From NCBI GenBank assembly GCA_036873755.1, contig JAVTVY010039313.1:107382-171381 (forward strand): DNA of 64,000 nt, in the 5' to 3' direction. The translations under genes and the position numbers were made by a program. Shown here piece by piece: positions 39,501-45,459 of this stretch (position 1 is the first letter of the stretch; each line of letters starts with the position of its first letter). The notes below the pieces were generated by a model. The model was given only the letters and a program-made list of their open reading frames with translations. It ran no database searches and was not told where the DNA came from. This DNA comes from Hanleya hanleyi (taxonomy: Eukaryota; Mollusca; Polyplacophora; Lepidopleurida; Hanleyidae).

Positions 39501-42500
39501 AGCAGTATGAAGCCATCATCCCGAAAAGTTTGTGTAATATAATCATTTTTTTGTGTGGGGATGTGGCAATTAGCTGATTGATATGCTTGTATATCGCTAT
39601 ATCGCACAGTTCCAGGGAAGGGACTGCTCCCCGTGATGCTCCGACAATATGTCTGAAGTGTTTTCTTTTCAAGAATCAATCGTGCTATTTCAATTGCAAG
39701 CAACAGATCGATGGGAGGTTTTTGGATATATAATCCATGTTTTCGTATAGGTAGTCAGATCACTTTTTAGTGCTTCTAGGATTTCATTGAATCCGAGGTT
39801 CGTGTATAACGAGGTAATGTCATACGTAATAAGTAACGTATCAGTTGGTATCCGACGTTGTACAATCTCATTGATGAATACTGAAGTATCGGCTGAGTAG
39901 GTTTATCGTTCCCACACTATGGGGATAAGAAGAAATCCAGGTAGCGCCCTAGTTTTCAGTAGGGGCCCCGCATTGAGGTAGCTCAGGTTTTAAAGGATCA
40001 AGTTTTTTAATAGCCTCTTCTACCTTATGTATTATTGGTAGGAGATATGGTGTAGGCTTCCTGGTCGAAACTTTCAGCAGAAAATTCAAAGTCTCTGACT
40101 AAGAACTCCACTAGCATTCAACCTAGCGACTGTCTGTAGTACCGTACTATTTTCATGGTGTTTTCCATATTCATGGATTTTATGTCGGTATAATGTATAC
40201 CATCGTACAGCTGTCTTTGCGCTTCCACTATGTAGTCCTTTTTATAAGAATTACGGTGGTATTGTTTTTATCAGCTCGTCCTTCTGTGCACAAGATTATA
40301 TTCTTTGTGTTTGAGAAATTGAGAAAAATGACGGCTGGTAATAGCCTTCTTCTTTAGTTTCCGTCTAGCCATATTGTCTATGGGTATAGTGAATATCTCT
40401 CCGTGGCTTTGTGCCGTGTAAAGAGATGATATTATATGGGCAATATGGCGCAAGAACAAAGTACCTGCTGGTTTGTTTAGCACATGCAGATAAACCATAT
40501 GACAATGGAGGCCGAGGTCTCTTATCAAGACAACGGTATATGTTTTTTTAGATATCTGCTGGTTTGTATAGCACATACAGATATACCGGAAATATGACAA
40601 TGGAGGCAAGTCTAGCAGGACAGTAATAATTGTCTTCTGTTTTGACTGGAGGTATAGTTCACCACGGGCAATCATGGTCGGGTCTGGGTAATTCCACAGA
40701 AATTACTACAAGGATCAAAGAAGACCAAATGTCAACTTCGATACACGTGTTGAACCAGCGAGACACGAAGTCAAGTCATATAGTATAATAAATACTGGTC
40801 CTAGGGGGCCACACCTGCAATAACACTGGTGAAACCCCAGACTCCTTATAATAAATACTGGTCCTAGGGGGCCACACCTGCAATAACACTGGTGAAAACC
40901 CAGACTTCCAACCATGAAAACAGAACGGGCAAGTAGGAGTCTGGGTTTTCACCAGTGTTATTGCAGGTGTGGCCCCCTAGGACCAGTATTTATTATACTA
41001 TACCTCGAGGACTCTGATGCTGATAACAGTGATGAAGACTAGACTACTGATCCATGGTGTGAATGTTTTGGCACAATCACATACATTCATGGCTACAAAT
41101 ATGCATGAGTAAAACATAGTACATAAACATGCCACAGTAGCGTGGTGAAATTTGGGTTATACATAAATTTCACTTTTTGGACGCTTGTTGGAACTAGGGT
41201 AGGGGAAGGACAATTCCTATAACTGTTGTAAAATGTTCATAAATGTTTTCCTCATACAACATGTGCATGTTGTAGGCTACTGCGGTTCAGTAGCACTCCC
41301 CAGGGAACTTGTATGACAATATTATAAATTAAAATGTACTGAAAATCACATAATCAACAACATTTTGATAGGCCCTATTGTTCGCCCCTTTCCGCCATAA
41401 AACAAATTCTGCCTGCAGGAATGACAGAAAGGATTATTCGGATGGTATAAATAAAGCATTTCAGACATGTATTTGTGGTTTGTAGTTCATTCTAGCCCCA
41501 TGTGGAAACAGCAATTGCATAATTAGTGAATGTTTCCGAATTTGCCTTTTCGCTTTCATTATGCGGAGGGTGGGTACATTCCAGAGATGAAAACTACCAA
41601 TAAGCTGCCAGTCTGCAATGGTTATCACATCAAAATATGATCTATATATATACACCAATTAAAACATCATAACTAGGATTGGTTTCCTTAGATGGTACCG
41701 ACAAGTGAAATTTCTGGTGTGGGCCCATGGACTATTATTTGGATCGAGTGAAGCATTCCTTCAAGCGAGATCATGCGTGAAGTGCCACCCTCCCCGAGTG
41801 CATGATAGTCTGTGATTTTTTGGGGGAATACTTGCTATTCAGATCTATGCAGAATTACCAAAGAAACACATCAGTGTCCTGAGATATATAAAATTATAGT
41901 GTTTTATTCGGGCTATGACTTTTGCTTCCCAGATTTTAAACTTTTTCCTATAATTTTTTTTCACGCCATACAGATTGCAAATTGTCGACAAATTGGACGC
42001 TGTTCCAGCCATGTTTACATTTCTAATGCTTGTTTTTTATCATTCAAACGGCATTCTTGATATTCATACATGCCTTTGGAAATTAAGTTCAGCGATCACA
42101 GTAAGGATATACATGTAGGTGTTATAGTCTCAGCAACCTGATTAGAGGGAAAATCCGCCAAAATATTGCCTATACGGGCCTATGCATAGAAAGTGTTTTA
42201 TATCGCGTACTAGCAAACAGGACCACGAAAATCGTCCTAAGTAAGCCAGTTTATGCTGCACGATACATTCCTTTTTTTAGTAATGCTGTTGGCGCGAGTA
42301 TCAGACTTTCACACGGGTATATCCGAATTGCTGAGTTTGCTTACAGAGCGGTCTGAACCGCTAATTAAAAGGATGTGTGATGTTTACACAGGAAAAAGTT
42401 TTTTGTGTGTGACGGTAACAAAGCTGATTTATTTTTCAATCCAAAACCTACAAACCAATATTGAAACATCAGCCTGGAGTTGCAAAAAATGTATGTATGA

Positions 42501-43938
42501 TTCATCAAAATGTGTTCCCTGGCCTATTTTCGCATTTTTAGGGATAATTTTCTCTTGTAACAAAACTATGACACCTCAAACCAAAATTATATTACCGCTC
42601 AAGATTTTAGGAAGTTTGAACAGATTTGTTAACGTCAAAGACAAATTTCCCATGTGAGCATCACACATCCTTCAGACATTCTCGATTTCACATGGCGATA
42701 ACATTTGTCAGGAAAAGATCGATCCCTGTTCCTTCACCACACCGCGTATTTGCCCTTAGACGAGGAACATGGGAACAATTCAAATTAGGGAATTATTTGT
42801 CCACGTTTTCTCGGGATGGTTGGCTGAAATAGGCACATTTTCATACATTTTATGCAGTTTTCAAGAAAACTCGTAGGAAGTTCAGAGAGGATTTCACGAT
42901 TTTTGCCTGTATCCTATAATGGAGGTAGTTTACACTTTCAGAAAAACTATACATAGAAGGATTTCGTAGAAGATTTTACAATTATTTATAGCCAAGAGCG
43001 AAACCGATTGTCTATATCCAGCCGCACAAAACATAACTTGGTTGAAATGCCGTAATTCTTACCGCCGGTTTGTGCCATAAACACTGTTCTTTGATGAACA
43101 AAACATTTAGTTCACCGGTTTCAACTATGTTATCATATCAGTTATTTTATTTCTCTGAAGCGGCTTCTGTGCTAACGAGGACAGACAGAGAGAATTACAA
43201 GCGTCTAGTCCGTCATTCATAATCCAGCCGTCGTCCATTAGAGAATATCCGCGTCCATAATCCAAAGACCTATTCCATTTCCATATAACAGTATTAGCAC
43301 CAAATTCAAAAAGACAAAAGTATACATAAACATAGGCTTGTTTCCTGCAAGAGAGAAGCGGTCAACAGTTTTCAATGATGCCGGCAAGACATCATGATGT
43401 TCCAAAAGAAACAGTTTAAGTCGTAGTTGAAAAGAGTGCCATTACTTCTATGAACTGTGCGTTATCCCAATTGTATCCCTTTTGGGCCCAGGCATGTTTA
43501 TCGTCTCCATAGTTGGGGTAGACATCATTTGAATCCAGAGCTTGTTCGGCTGAATACCTGAAAGAGAATAATTTCATTTACATACATGTAACATATCGCA
43601 GTCATGTGAACCCCCAAATGTACATGTAGGCTCCATCCTGGCTCCAGTTTTAATTAGCGATTACTAAGTTAGCGACGGATAACATTACTTCCTGTTGGGT
43701 TCAACGTCTATATAACTATTGGAATCATTGTTGTATAATATTTTTATTCACAAGTAGTTTTATGGCAAACTCGACCGAGCGAAATCACAGGATTGTTACG
43801 TGATGTGAATTACCGGAAGTCGGTCTCACCCGATCAATATTTACTCATAACATATTCATATAATCTACACGACAACAACAGCAACAACGGATGCATGGTG
43901 TTGATCAAGTGCGTATGAATACCAGGTCGATACTTCAT
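9365..43938 (-). CDS. Receptor-type tyrosine-phosphatase-like gene with galactose-binding and MEGF-type EGF repeats (3' end outside window)
   Basis: Exons, 5' to 3' on the minus strand: 43871-43938, 43446-43557, 35136-35309, 34388-34496, 24008-24160, 23251-23373, 22643-22789, 21552-21695, 19234-19380, 13705-13842, 12104-12203, 11111-11160, 9365-9537. The sum is 1,638 nt, and every junction keeps frame. The product has a leader, an FBXL4-like galactose-binding module, six MEGF-type EGF repeats, one transmembrane helix with KRRR after it, and a juxtamembrane segment (ADELEAYVRQKRNQDGFESE) of the form that precedes the first catalytic domain of receptor tyrosine phosphatases. Expected role: cell-surface receptor that dephosphorylates tyrosines on an extracellular cue. 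The phosphatase domain is not in the window, so the class rests on the juxtamembrane motif and architecture. A transposon disrupts EGF exon 2, and the donors after exon 1, EGF 5 and the first cytoplasmic exon are weak, so a decaying paralogue cannot be excluded. Confidence 0.7.
9538..11110. other. Intron, nothing recognised
   Basis: AT-rich intron sequence of the host gene. No exon or mobile-element motif seen. Confidence 0.45.
11111..11160 (-). CDS. Host gene exon 12: stop-transfer and first cytoplasmic residues
   Basis: Acceptor ctttccag. It encodes KRRRNSKKETEEPENE. The basic run directly after the membrane span sets the cytoplasmic side. I chose the donor GAAG|GTTCGC because it alone gives the phase needed by the next exon (1 nt left over). 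Without splicing, the frame runs to a TGA 20 codons later, which would give a short-tailed receptor. Confidence 0.72.
11455..11560. repeat. Dispersed repeat family R1, 3' fragment
   Basis: Similar in order to the end of copy 1 (8090-8200): atctcagccacg, catgctgacaa, cacacggtccctaagttaag and attagatacag. Diverged. Confidence 0.4.
12104..12203 (-). CDS. Host gene exon 11: transmembrane helix
   Basis: Acceptor cgtctctag after a long T tract, donor GTGAGT. It encodes NSALTSDPGP and then IIGGVAGVVIALAVVGVVIF, a clear single membrane span. Phase 1 in, phase 2 out; the next exon begins KRRR. Plus-strand reading frames here are antisense artefacts. Confidence 0.88.
12362..12790. repeat. Dispersed repeat family R2, copy 1
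   Basis: Contains gatgaaacttatcacaatat, aaaatccaagatggccgcca, gtgatgtcatttt and ttcttcgcaaaaactgcatg, then aaataataattgatatgaaa. The same ordered blocks occur at 20760-21260, and partially at 32140-32420 and 33125-33295. Non-coding, in an intron. Confidence 0.6.
12791..13704. other. Intron, nothing recognised
   Basis: A 106-codon minus-strand frame (12879-13199) lies here, but it matches no family I know and has no convincing splice sites. Confidence 0.4.
13705..13842 (-). CDS. Host gene exon 10: EGF-like repeat 6
   Basis: Acceptor tattgtag, donor G|GTATTT. It encodes ECPDGFYSSDCNETCGTC and GECPECGPGWHGSLCKEG. 46 codons, phase 1-1. It is the last extracellular module and splices in register to the transmembrane exon. 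Confidence 0.88.
13843..14689. other. Intron, nothing recognised
   Basis: No motif or repeat identified between EGF 6 and R1 copy 2. Confidence 0.4.
14690..14976. repeat. Dispersed repeat family R1, copy 2
   Basis: A diverged copy with gtcgtccattaa, ccgcgttcat, catataacag, agcggctaacagttt, ccggcaagacattatgatgt and the 3' blocks shared with 8030-8190. It abuts the left arm of the large inverted repeat. Confidence 0.6.
14987..18657. mobile_element. Large inverted-repeat (foldback) element, arms ~1.0 and ~1.2 kb
   Basis: 14987-15963 and 17456-18657 are imperfect reverse complements. Matches include gtataacgtgctgtgcggag at the inner edge, gcatagggcgtctg, aatcccata(c/t)aaagctcca, ttaggaaggtatttctgcat and tagacgagc at the outer edge. 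The right arm has about 150-220 bp extra near 17690-17860. The 1.5-kb loop (15964-17455) shows no transposase. The arms are diverged, so this is an old foldback-type DNA element in an intron. Confidence 0.7.
18658..19233. other. Intron, nothing recognised
   Basis: No exon or repeat identified. Confidence 0.4.
19234..19380 (-). CDS. Host gene exon 9: EGF-like repeat 5
   Basis: Acceptor cttacag, donor G|GTCAAT (weak). It encodes CSAGKYGVNCTDDCGMC and CSAISGECSGSPACLPGYYG. 49 codons, phase 1-1. Closest to EGF 3. Confidence 0.85.
19535..20328. repeat. Tandem duplication, two ~397-bp copies
   Basis: 19535-19931 and 19932-20328 are head-to-tail and almost identical (I noticed one difference, gagcctg versus gatcctg). 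Intronic, non-coding, evidently recent. Confidence 0.9.
20760..21260. repeat. Dispersed repeat family R2, copy 2
   Basis: Blocks gctgaaacttaccacactat, atccctaggtcaagctctac, tccaagatgtcc, gatgacgtca, gctttcttcgcagaca and aataataatcttatgtgaaa follow the order in R2 copy 1. This copy is the longest. Confidence 0.6.
21344..21528. repeat. Short tandem duplication (~99-bp period)
   Basis: Two units, both with catgttgttgctct, atgaac, and aatcaataaggatacgttgt followed by a T run. Lies just 3' of EGF exon 4 on the host strand. Confidence 0.7.
21552..21695 (-). CDS. Host gene exon 8: EGF-like repeat 4
   Basis: Acceptor tttcag, donor GTGAGT. It encodes ECDRGKFGPDCQRICGNC and GICPAALCAPGYKGERC. All eight cysteines are present; 48 codons, phase 1-1. 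Confidence 0.9.
21974..22095. repeat. Dispersed repeat family R1, copy 3 (partial)
   Basis: attacaagcgtctggtccgt, gccgtcgtccattagagaat, tccgcgttcataatccaaag and ccatataacagtattagcac; ends early relative to copies 1 and 4. Confidence 0.65.
22643..22789 (-). CDS. Host gene exon 7: EGF-like repeat 3
   Basis: Acceptor ccccag, donor GTACAG. It encodes DCSYGEYGADCKGDCGKC, then ACSAISGNCSGSPACLPGY. Standard MEGF-type module, 49 codons, phase 1-1. Its second half is nearly the same as EGF 5 (ACLPGY...LC), which points to duplication of an exon block (3-4 and 5-6). Confidence 0.88.
23251..23373 (-). CDS. Host gene exon 6: EGF-like repeat 2, shortened by an insertion
   Basis: It encodes FTQTCDDCAGERDQCAADSG and then CAPGFKGNHCKD, with donor GTGAGT. 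The first two cysteines are missing. The original 5' part of the exon (CDGGQYGPDC) lies at 23767-23803, across a 392-bp insertion. An acceptor (ttggcgcag) at 23374-23375 happens to restore phase 1, so a spliced product would keep frame but carry an EGF module without Cys1 and Cys2. See the separate finding. Confidence 0.7.
23375..23766. mobile_element. 392-bp non-autonomous element inserted in EGF exon 2
   Basis: The ends resemble each other as inverted repeats: left cgccaaaatattatacc against the complement of the right cgcagtatctg..ttattatacc. Flanking sequences (minus strand) GATTGTAACAC and GACTTTACAC look like one diverged target duplication of about 10 bp. The interior has GTCA/CACG-rich words (gatgtcccacgatctcgtgc, gatatcacacgatcactcgc). 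It has no ORF. It separates the two halves of an EGF exon. Confidence 0.65.
23767..23803 (-). pseudogene. Displaced 5' part of EGF exon 2
   Basis: After an acceptor-like attttgag at 23804, the minus strand reads CDGGQYGPDCNT. That is the opening of a MEGF-type EGF module with Cys1 and Cys2, cut off by the 392-bp insertion. Placed before the downstream half, with one copy of the target repeat removed, it gives the expected cysteine spacing. Confidence 0.7.
24008..24160 (-). CDS. Host gene exon 5: EGF-like repeat 1
   Basis: Acceptor tttttcag, donor GTAAGA. It encodes DCIQKKWGECCENSCGHC, then NNNHCSNKGVCPKTDGNY and RCSAGYKDTDNC. It has the eight-cysteine MEGF/laminin-type spacing with a slightly longer loop and AGY in place of PGY. 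51 codons, phase 1-1. Confidence 0.82.
24692..26000. mobile_element. TIR-flanked element with ~170-bp tandem units
   Basis: The left end is atgtctcccccaac at 24692; the right end is gttgggggagacat near 25987-26000. Inside are five diverged head-to-tail units marked by caccaaacttggatggaagc at about 24836, 25004, 25176, 25350 and 25512, so the period is 162-174 bp. Each unit also has gcaagatatct, gaactact, atagccccctcat and a tccgtccgtc-rich stretch. Units read open on the plus strand (FHQTWMEAS), but this reflects repeat structure, not a gene. It lies in the 10-kb intron before EGF 1. Confidence 0.65.
26001..26700. other. No recognisable feature
   Basis: Between the TIR element and the DIRS-like remnant. 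It may hold part of the latter, but I see no tyrosine-recombinase motif. Confidence 0.4.
26700..29400 (-). mobile_element. DIRS-like retroelement remnant
   Basis: The minus strand reads, 5' to 3', a gag-like region (28.1-29.4 kb), a reverse transcriptase (about 28.0-27.25 kb) and an RNase H (about 27.1-26.9 kb). The segment is noticeably richer in GC than its surroundings. RT landmarks: FAIDGKILEFQALPFGITS and APRVFTRLVDAL. RNase H landmarks: VVYSDASMDSWGAHLNENLA and CHINLLEMTAIILALKWF. Many frameshifts and stops break it. The downstream tyrosine recombinase and the split repeats expected of DIRS elements were not found, so it is partial. It could be another retroelement with a similar RT, but LPFGI.SAPRVFT with this RNase H is most typical of DIRS. 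Confidence 0.72.
28140..28622 (-). pseudogene. DIRS-like gag fragment
   Basis: 160 codons, with LTADSALFRLRSTEAIPLAG, an aromatic/leucine-rich middle, LANKDQAKNILDLPFGKEVL and a lysine/serine/glycine-rich basic tail. It precedes the RT on the same strand. It resembles gag-like first ORFs of DIRS elements in layout; the match is by context more than by motif. Confidence 0.5.
29401..31358. other. Intron, nothing recognised
   Basis: 2 kb of AT-rich intron sequence. No exon, ORF of note or repeat seen. Confidence 0.45.
31359..31783. mobile_element. MITE with ~85-bp imperfect terminal inverted repeats
   Basis: Left end agcccaacgtacacaacgat, and the right end complement agcccaacgcacacaacgaa. Similarity continues through ttgttgtattag, caaa and gtgttccg/gtgtttcg to gcgtgcgg. 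425 bp, no transposase. Confidence 0.7.
32140..32420. repeat. Dispersed repeat family R2, partial copy 3
   Basis: Contains taagtattttctttttctct, cagattttt, aaaactgcatgag, gtaaataataatctgcaatt and agtttcagctttc. Fragmented. Confidence 0.4.
32440..33099. mobile_element. Foldback/MITE, 277-bp arms and 106-bp loop
   Basis: 32440-32716 and 32823-33099 are reverse complements with scattered mismatches. The ends are actatagtctgtccatttta and its complement. 660 bp in total, no ORF. Transcribed sequence would form a long hairpin. Confidence 0.8.
33125..33295. repeat. Dispersed repeat family R2, partial copy 4
   Basis: aaatattttcttattcattg, gctgaatattaccacactat and gggtcaaattctatcagaaa match the 5' part of copy 2. 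Confidence 0.45.
33296..34387. other. Intron; poly-G tract near 33892-33903
   Basis: Apart from a G homopolymer (12 or so bases), I recognise nothing. Confidence 0.4.
34388..34496 (-). CDS. Host gene exon 4: galactose-binding-like domain, end
   Basis: Acceptor ttttag, donor G|GTGTGT. It encodes KVDALRIEVDCTAGG followed by YVEIDAVQIHGLE, the closing strands of the domain (family form RIEVDCT..WxEIDAVxLxG). It ends in phase 1, which matches the first EGF exon 10 kb downstream, so the sugar-binding domain appears to be joined straight to EGF 1. Confidence 0.85.
34497..35135. other. Short intron between galactose-binding exons
   Basis: 639 bp with GT-AG ends; no other feature. Confidence 0.6.
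35136..35309 (-). CDS. Host gene exon 3: galactose-binding-like domain, middle
   Basis: Acceptor ttaag, donor GTACTT. It encodes VGFHEALFLSKVDIFETY, RAGGVRQVSARIHGSQWSV and ITKSRIFPLQIT. The string KVDIFETYRAGGV is diagnostic of this domain family (usual form VEIYETYHAGGV). 58 codons, phase 0 to phase 0, and it joins FIE|VGF in register with exon 2 across an 8.1-kb intron. Confidence 0.85.
35310..36229. other. Intron, nothing recognised
   Basis: No feature identified. Confidence 0.4.
36230..36392 (-). pseudogene. Cysteine-rich exon-like fragment with stops
   Basis: The minus strand reads ECTVSDCTEGDTCQVVCHNL, ADTG, then two in-frame stops (TGA, TAG), then ITVNCTLIPAEKDWV. Cysteine and tryptophan spacing vaguely recalls a sushi/CCP module. 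It follows a decayed copy of exon 1, so it may be the second exon of a lost paralogue. It is uncertain that it was ever coding. Confidence 0.3.
36460..36540 (-). pseudogene. Decayed duplicate of host exon 1
   Basis: Aligns with 43871-43938 through ATGAAG, cgac(c)tggtattcata, cgca/acacactt, accat and a TTG-repeat hydrophobic run ending TTGTTGTCC|GTAAGC. The ATG frame meets a TAA after MKRLVFIHT, and the inner ATG has become ATA. A shorter echo of the following sequence (gattgactgaattg) recurs at 36641-36654. Confidence 0.5.
36655..38262. other. Intron, nothing certain
   Basis: A cysteine-containing minus-strand frame at 37745-37978 was considered as an exon but has a poor acceptor and no family match. 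Confidence 0.4.
38761..39640. repeat. Internal direct duplication in PLE-2 (~413 bp, period ~467)
   Basis: 38761-39174 and 39229-39640 are near-identical, from ctatgtagtctgcagtatta to gggactgctccccgtg. A third, 45-bp partial copy (ttaggatttcacatcaagta) lies between them at about 39181-39228. Confidence 0.85.
40786..41001. repeat. PLE-2 5' terminal repeats: two direct, one inverted
   Basis: Two tandem 60-bp copies (40786-40845, 40848-40907) followed by an inverted copy extending a little further (40921-41001). The pair of opposed copies forms a near-perfect hairpin. Confidence 0.85.
41002..43191. other. Intron, nothing recognised
   Basis: A 134-codon plus-strand frame at 42253-42657 has no family resemblance and probably occurs by chance. 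Confidence 0.4.
43192..43412. repeat. Dispersed repeat family R1, copy 4
   Basis: Nearly full set of R1 blocks, from attacaagcgtctagtccgt to ccggcaagacatcatgatgt. It ends 33 bp from the end of host exon 2. Confidence 0.7.
43446..43557 (-). CDS. Host gene exon 2: galactose-binding-like domain, first part
   Basis: Acceptor tttcag at 43558, donor GTAATG after 43446. It encodes YSAEQALDSNDVYPNYGDD, then AWAQKGYNWDNAQFIE. The pattern QAL..NDVYPNYGD..AW...QFIE is the start of the F5/8-like (FBXL4-type) sugar-binding fold seen in many invertebrate surface proteins. Length 112 nt; phase 2 in, phase 0 out. Confidence 0.8.
43871..43938 (-). CDS. Host gene exon 1: leader
   Basis: Starts MKYRPGIHTHLINTMHPLLL and ends in LLLLLS; a second in-frame ATG lies at 43896. 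The hydrophobic core is short for a signal peptide. The donor is TC|GTGTAG, a weak site, and it ends in phase 2, which fits exon 2. A decayed duplicate lies at 36460-36540. This is the least certain coding exon of the model. Confidence 0.5.
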
Positions 43939-44020
43939 GTAAGGGAGCACGAGAGAAGAAGCATAGTTCAACAGGGTAGAGATATGATTTCTGAATCCTT
44001 TATGCATGAGCTTGTCAGTG

Positions 44021-45300
44021 AGAGCGGCTTTGCGGTCTTCTAGACCACGTTGTCAGTGACAGCGGCTTTGCGGTCTTCAACATAATCCTTTCATTGGTAG
44101 CGGTTTAGCGGTTCTCTACATACGAAATCATCCAGTCTTCTTTCTTATGTTCAACAGTACATTGTGAGAGACAGCGGCTTTGCGCTCTTCTACACTACCT
44201 TGTCATTGACAGCGGCTTTGCGGTCTTCTACACTACGTTGTCAGTGACAGCGGCTTTGTGCTCTTCTACACTACGTTGTCAGTGACAGCGGCTTTGCGGT
44301 CTTCTGCATTATCCTTTCATTGATAGCGGCTTAGCGGTTCTCTGCATTGGGAATCATGCAGTCATCTTTCAGCTGCTTAGAGGTCTTCTACACTACCTTG
44401 TCAGTGACAACGGCTTTGCGGTCTTGTTGACTACGTTGTGAGTAACAGCGGCTTTGCGGTCTTCTGAATAATCCTTTAACTGATAGCGGCTTAGCGGTTC
44501 TCGGGATACGGAATCATCCAGTCATCTTTATAATGTTCAACACTACATTGTCATTGACAGCGGCTTTGCGATCTTCTACACTACCTTGTCATTGACAGTG
44601 GCTTTGCGGTCTTCTACACTACATTGTCAGTGACAGCGGCTTTGCGGTCTTCCAGACTACATTGTCAGTGACAGCGGCTTTGCGGTCTTCTGCATAATCC
44701 TGTCATTGATAGCAGCTTATCGGTTCTCCGCATACGGAATCATGCAGTCTTCTTTCTTATGTTCAACACTACATTGTCAGAGACAGCAGCTTTGCACTCT
44801 TCTACACTACCTTGTCATTGACAGCGGCTTTGCGGTCTTCTACACTACCTTATCAGTGACGGCGGCTTTGCGGTCTTCTACACTATCTTGTCAGTGACAG
44901 CGGCTTTGCGGTCTTCCAGACTACGTTGTCAGTGGCAGCGGCTTTGCGGTCTTCTGCCTAATCCTTTCATTGATAGCGGCTTTGCGGTTCTCTGCATACG
45001 GAATCATGCAGTCTTTTTTTGTTATGTTCAACACTACATTCTATGCTACCTTGTCATCGACAGCGGCTTTGCGGTTTCTACTCCACCTTGTCAGTGACAG
45101 CGGCTTTGCGGTCTTCTAGATTACATTGTGAGTAACAGCGGCCTTGCGGTCTTCTGTATAATCCTTTAACTGATAGCAGGTAGAAATTGTCTGCATACGG
45201 AATGATCTAGTCATCTTTCTGATCTTCAACACTACATTGTCAGACAGCGGCTTTGCGGTCTTCTACACTACCTGGTCAGTGAGAGCGGCTTTCCAGTCTT
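44021..45300. repeat. Minisatellite 1 (~38-40-bp unit, core cagcggctttgcggtcttct)
   Basis: About 30 diverged units of the form ttgtcagtgacagcggcttt + gcggtcttctacactacc. A variant unit (atcctttcattgatagcggc … ttagcggttctctgcatacgg) recurs at about 44088, 44311, 44470, 44697, 44960 and 45164, every 160-260 bp, giving a higher-order period. It lies just upstream of host exon 1. Short reading frames inside are repeat artefacts. Confidence 0.9.
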
Positions 45301-45302
45301 CT

Positions 45303-45458
45303 AGTTTAAAGCCATTTTTCCTGAGGGACAGATTGCAGCAACACTTTGACAATGTGTATTCTCTCGAACGACAGATTGCTGTGACAGTGCCGAACACCCA
45401 GCTTCAACATTACACTAGTTACGCTTTGGTAGAGAAATTATCTGACTACTATAGTTGA
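45303..45458 (+). other. Coding-like segment captured in the minisatellite
   Basis: An open frame reads KPFFLRDRLQQHFDNVYSLE, then VPNTQLQHYTSYALVEKLSD and a stop. It sits between the two minisatellites. Its last ~75 bp (gcctagttacgctttggtgg, agaaattatctgacttctat) recur with each higher-order unit at about 46575, 47400, 47840 and 48145. I recognise no family; it may be a captured exon or chance. Confidence 0.3.
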
Positions 45459-45459
45459 A

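Larger units (their letters stand above)
38264..41001 (-). mobile_element. PLE-2: decayed Penelope-like element with terminal repeats
   Basis: The minus strand carries broken reverse-transcriptase segments: around 39.75-39.85 kb a frame giving ITYDITSLYTNL (motif A type), around 39.5 kb TFRDDGFILLQANKAVA (motif C type), then KISENEVNYLDVAVFKGKR, and around 38.65 kb a basic KLKMRGYSTSEI tail region. Terminal repeats of about 60-75 bp built on ataaatactggtcctagggg and cacacctgcaataacactgg occur at 38266, 40786 and 40848 in one direction and at 40921-41001 in the other. Repeats at both ends in mixed orientation are typical of PLEs. There are many stops. It belongs to a family distinct from PLE-1. 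No GIY-YIG segment was recognised. Confidence 0.65.

Noticed and set aside
38264..41001. LTR retrotransposon, because of direct terminal repeats
   Set aside because: The repeats are only 60-75 bp, are present in both orientations, and flank PLE-type reverse transcriptase pieces; no integrase, protease or primer-binding site was seen.
42253..42657. 134-codon plus-strand frame
   Set aside because: No motif, unrelated to the neighbouring gene, in an intron; likely chance in AT-rich DNA.
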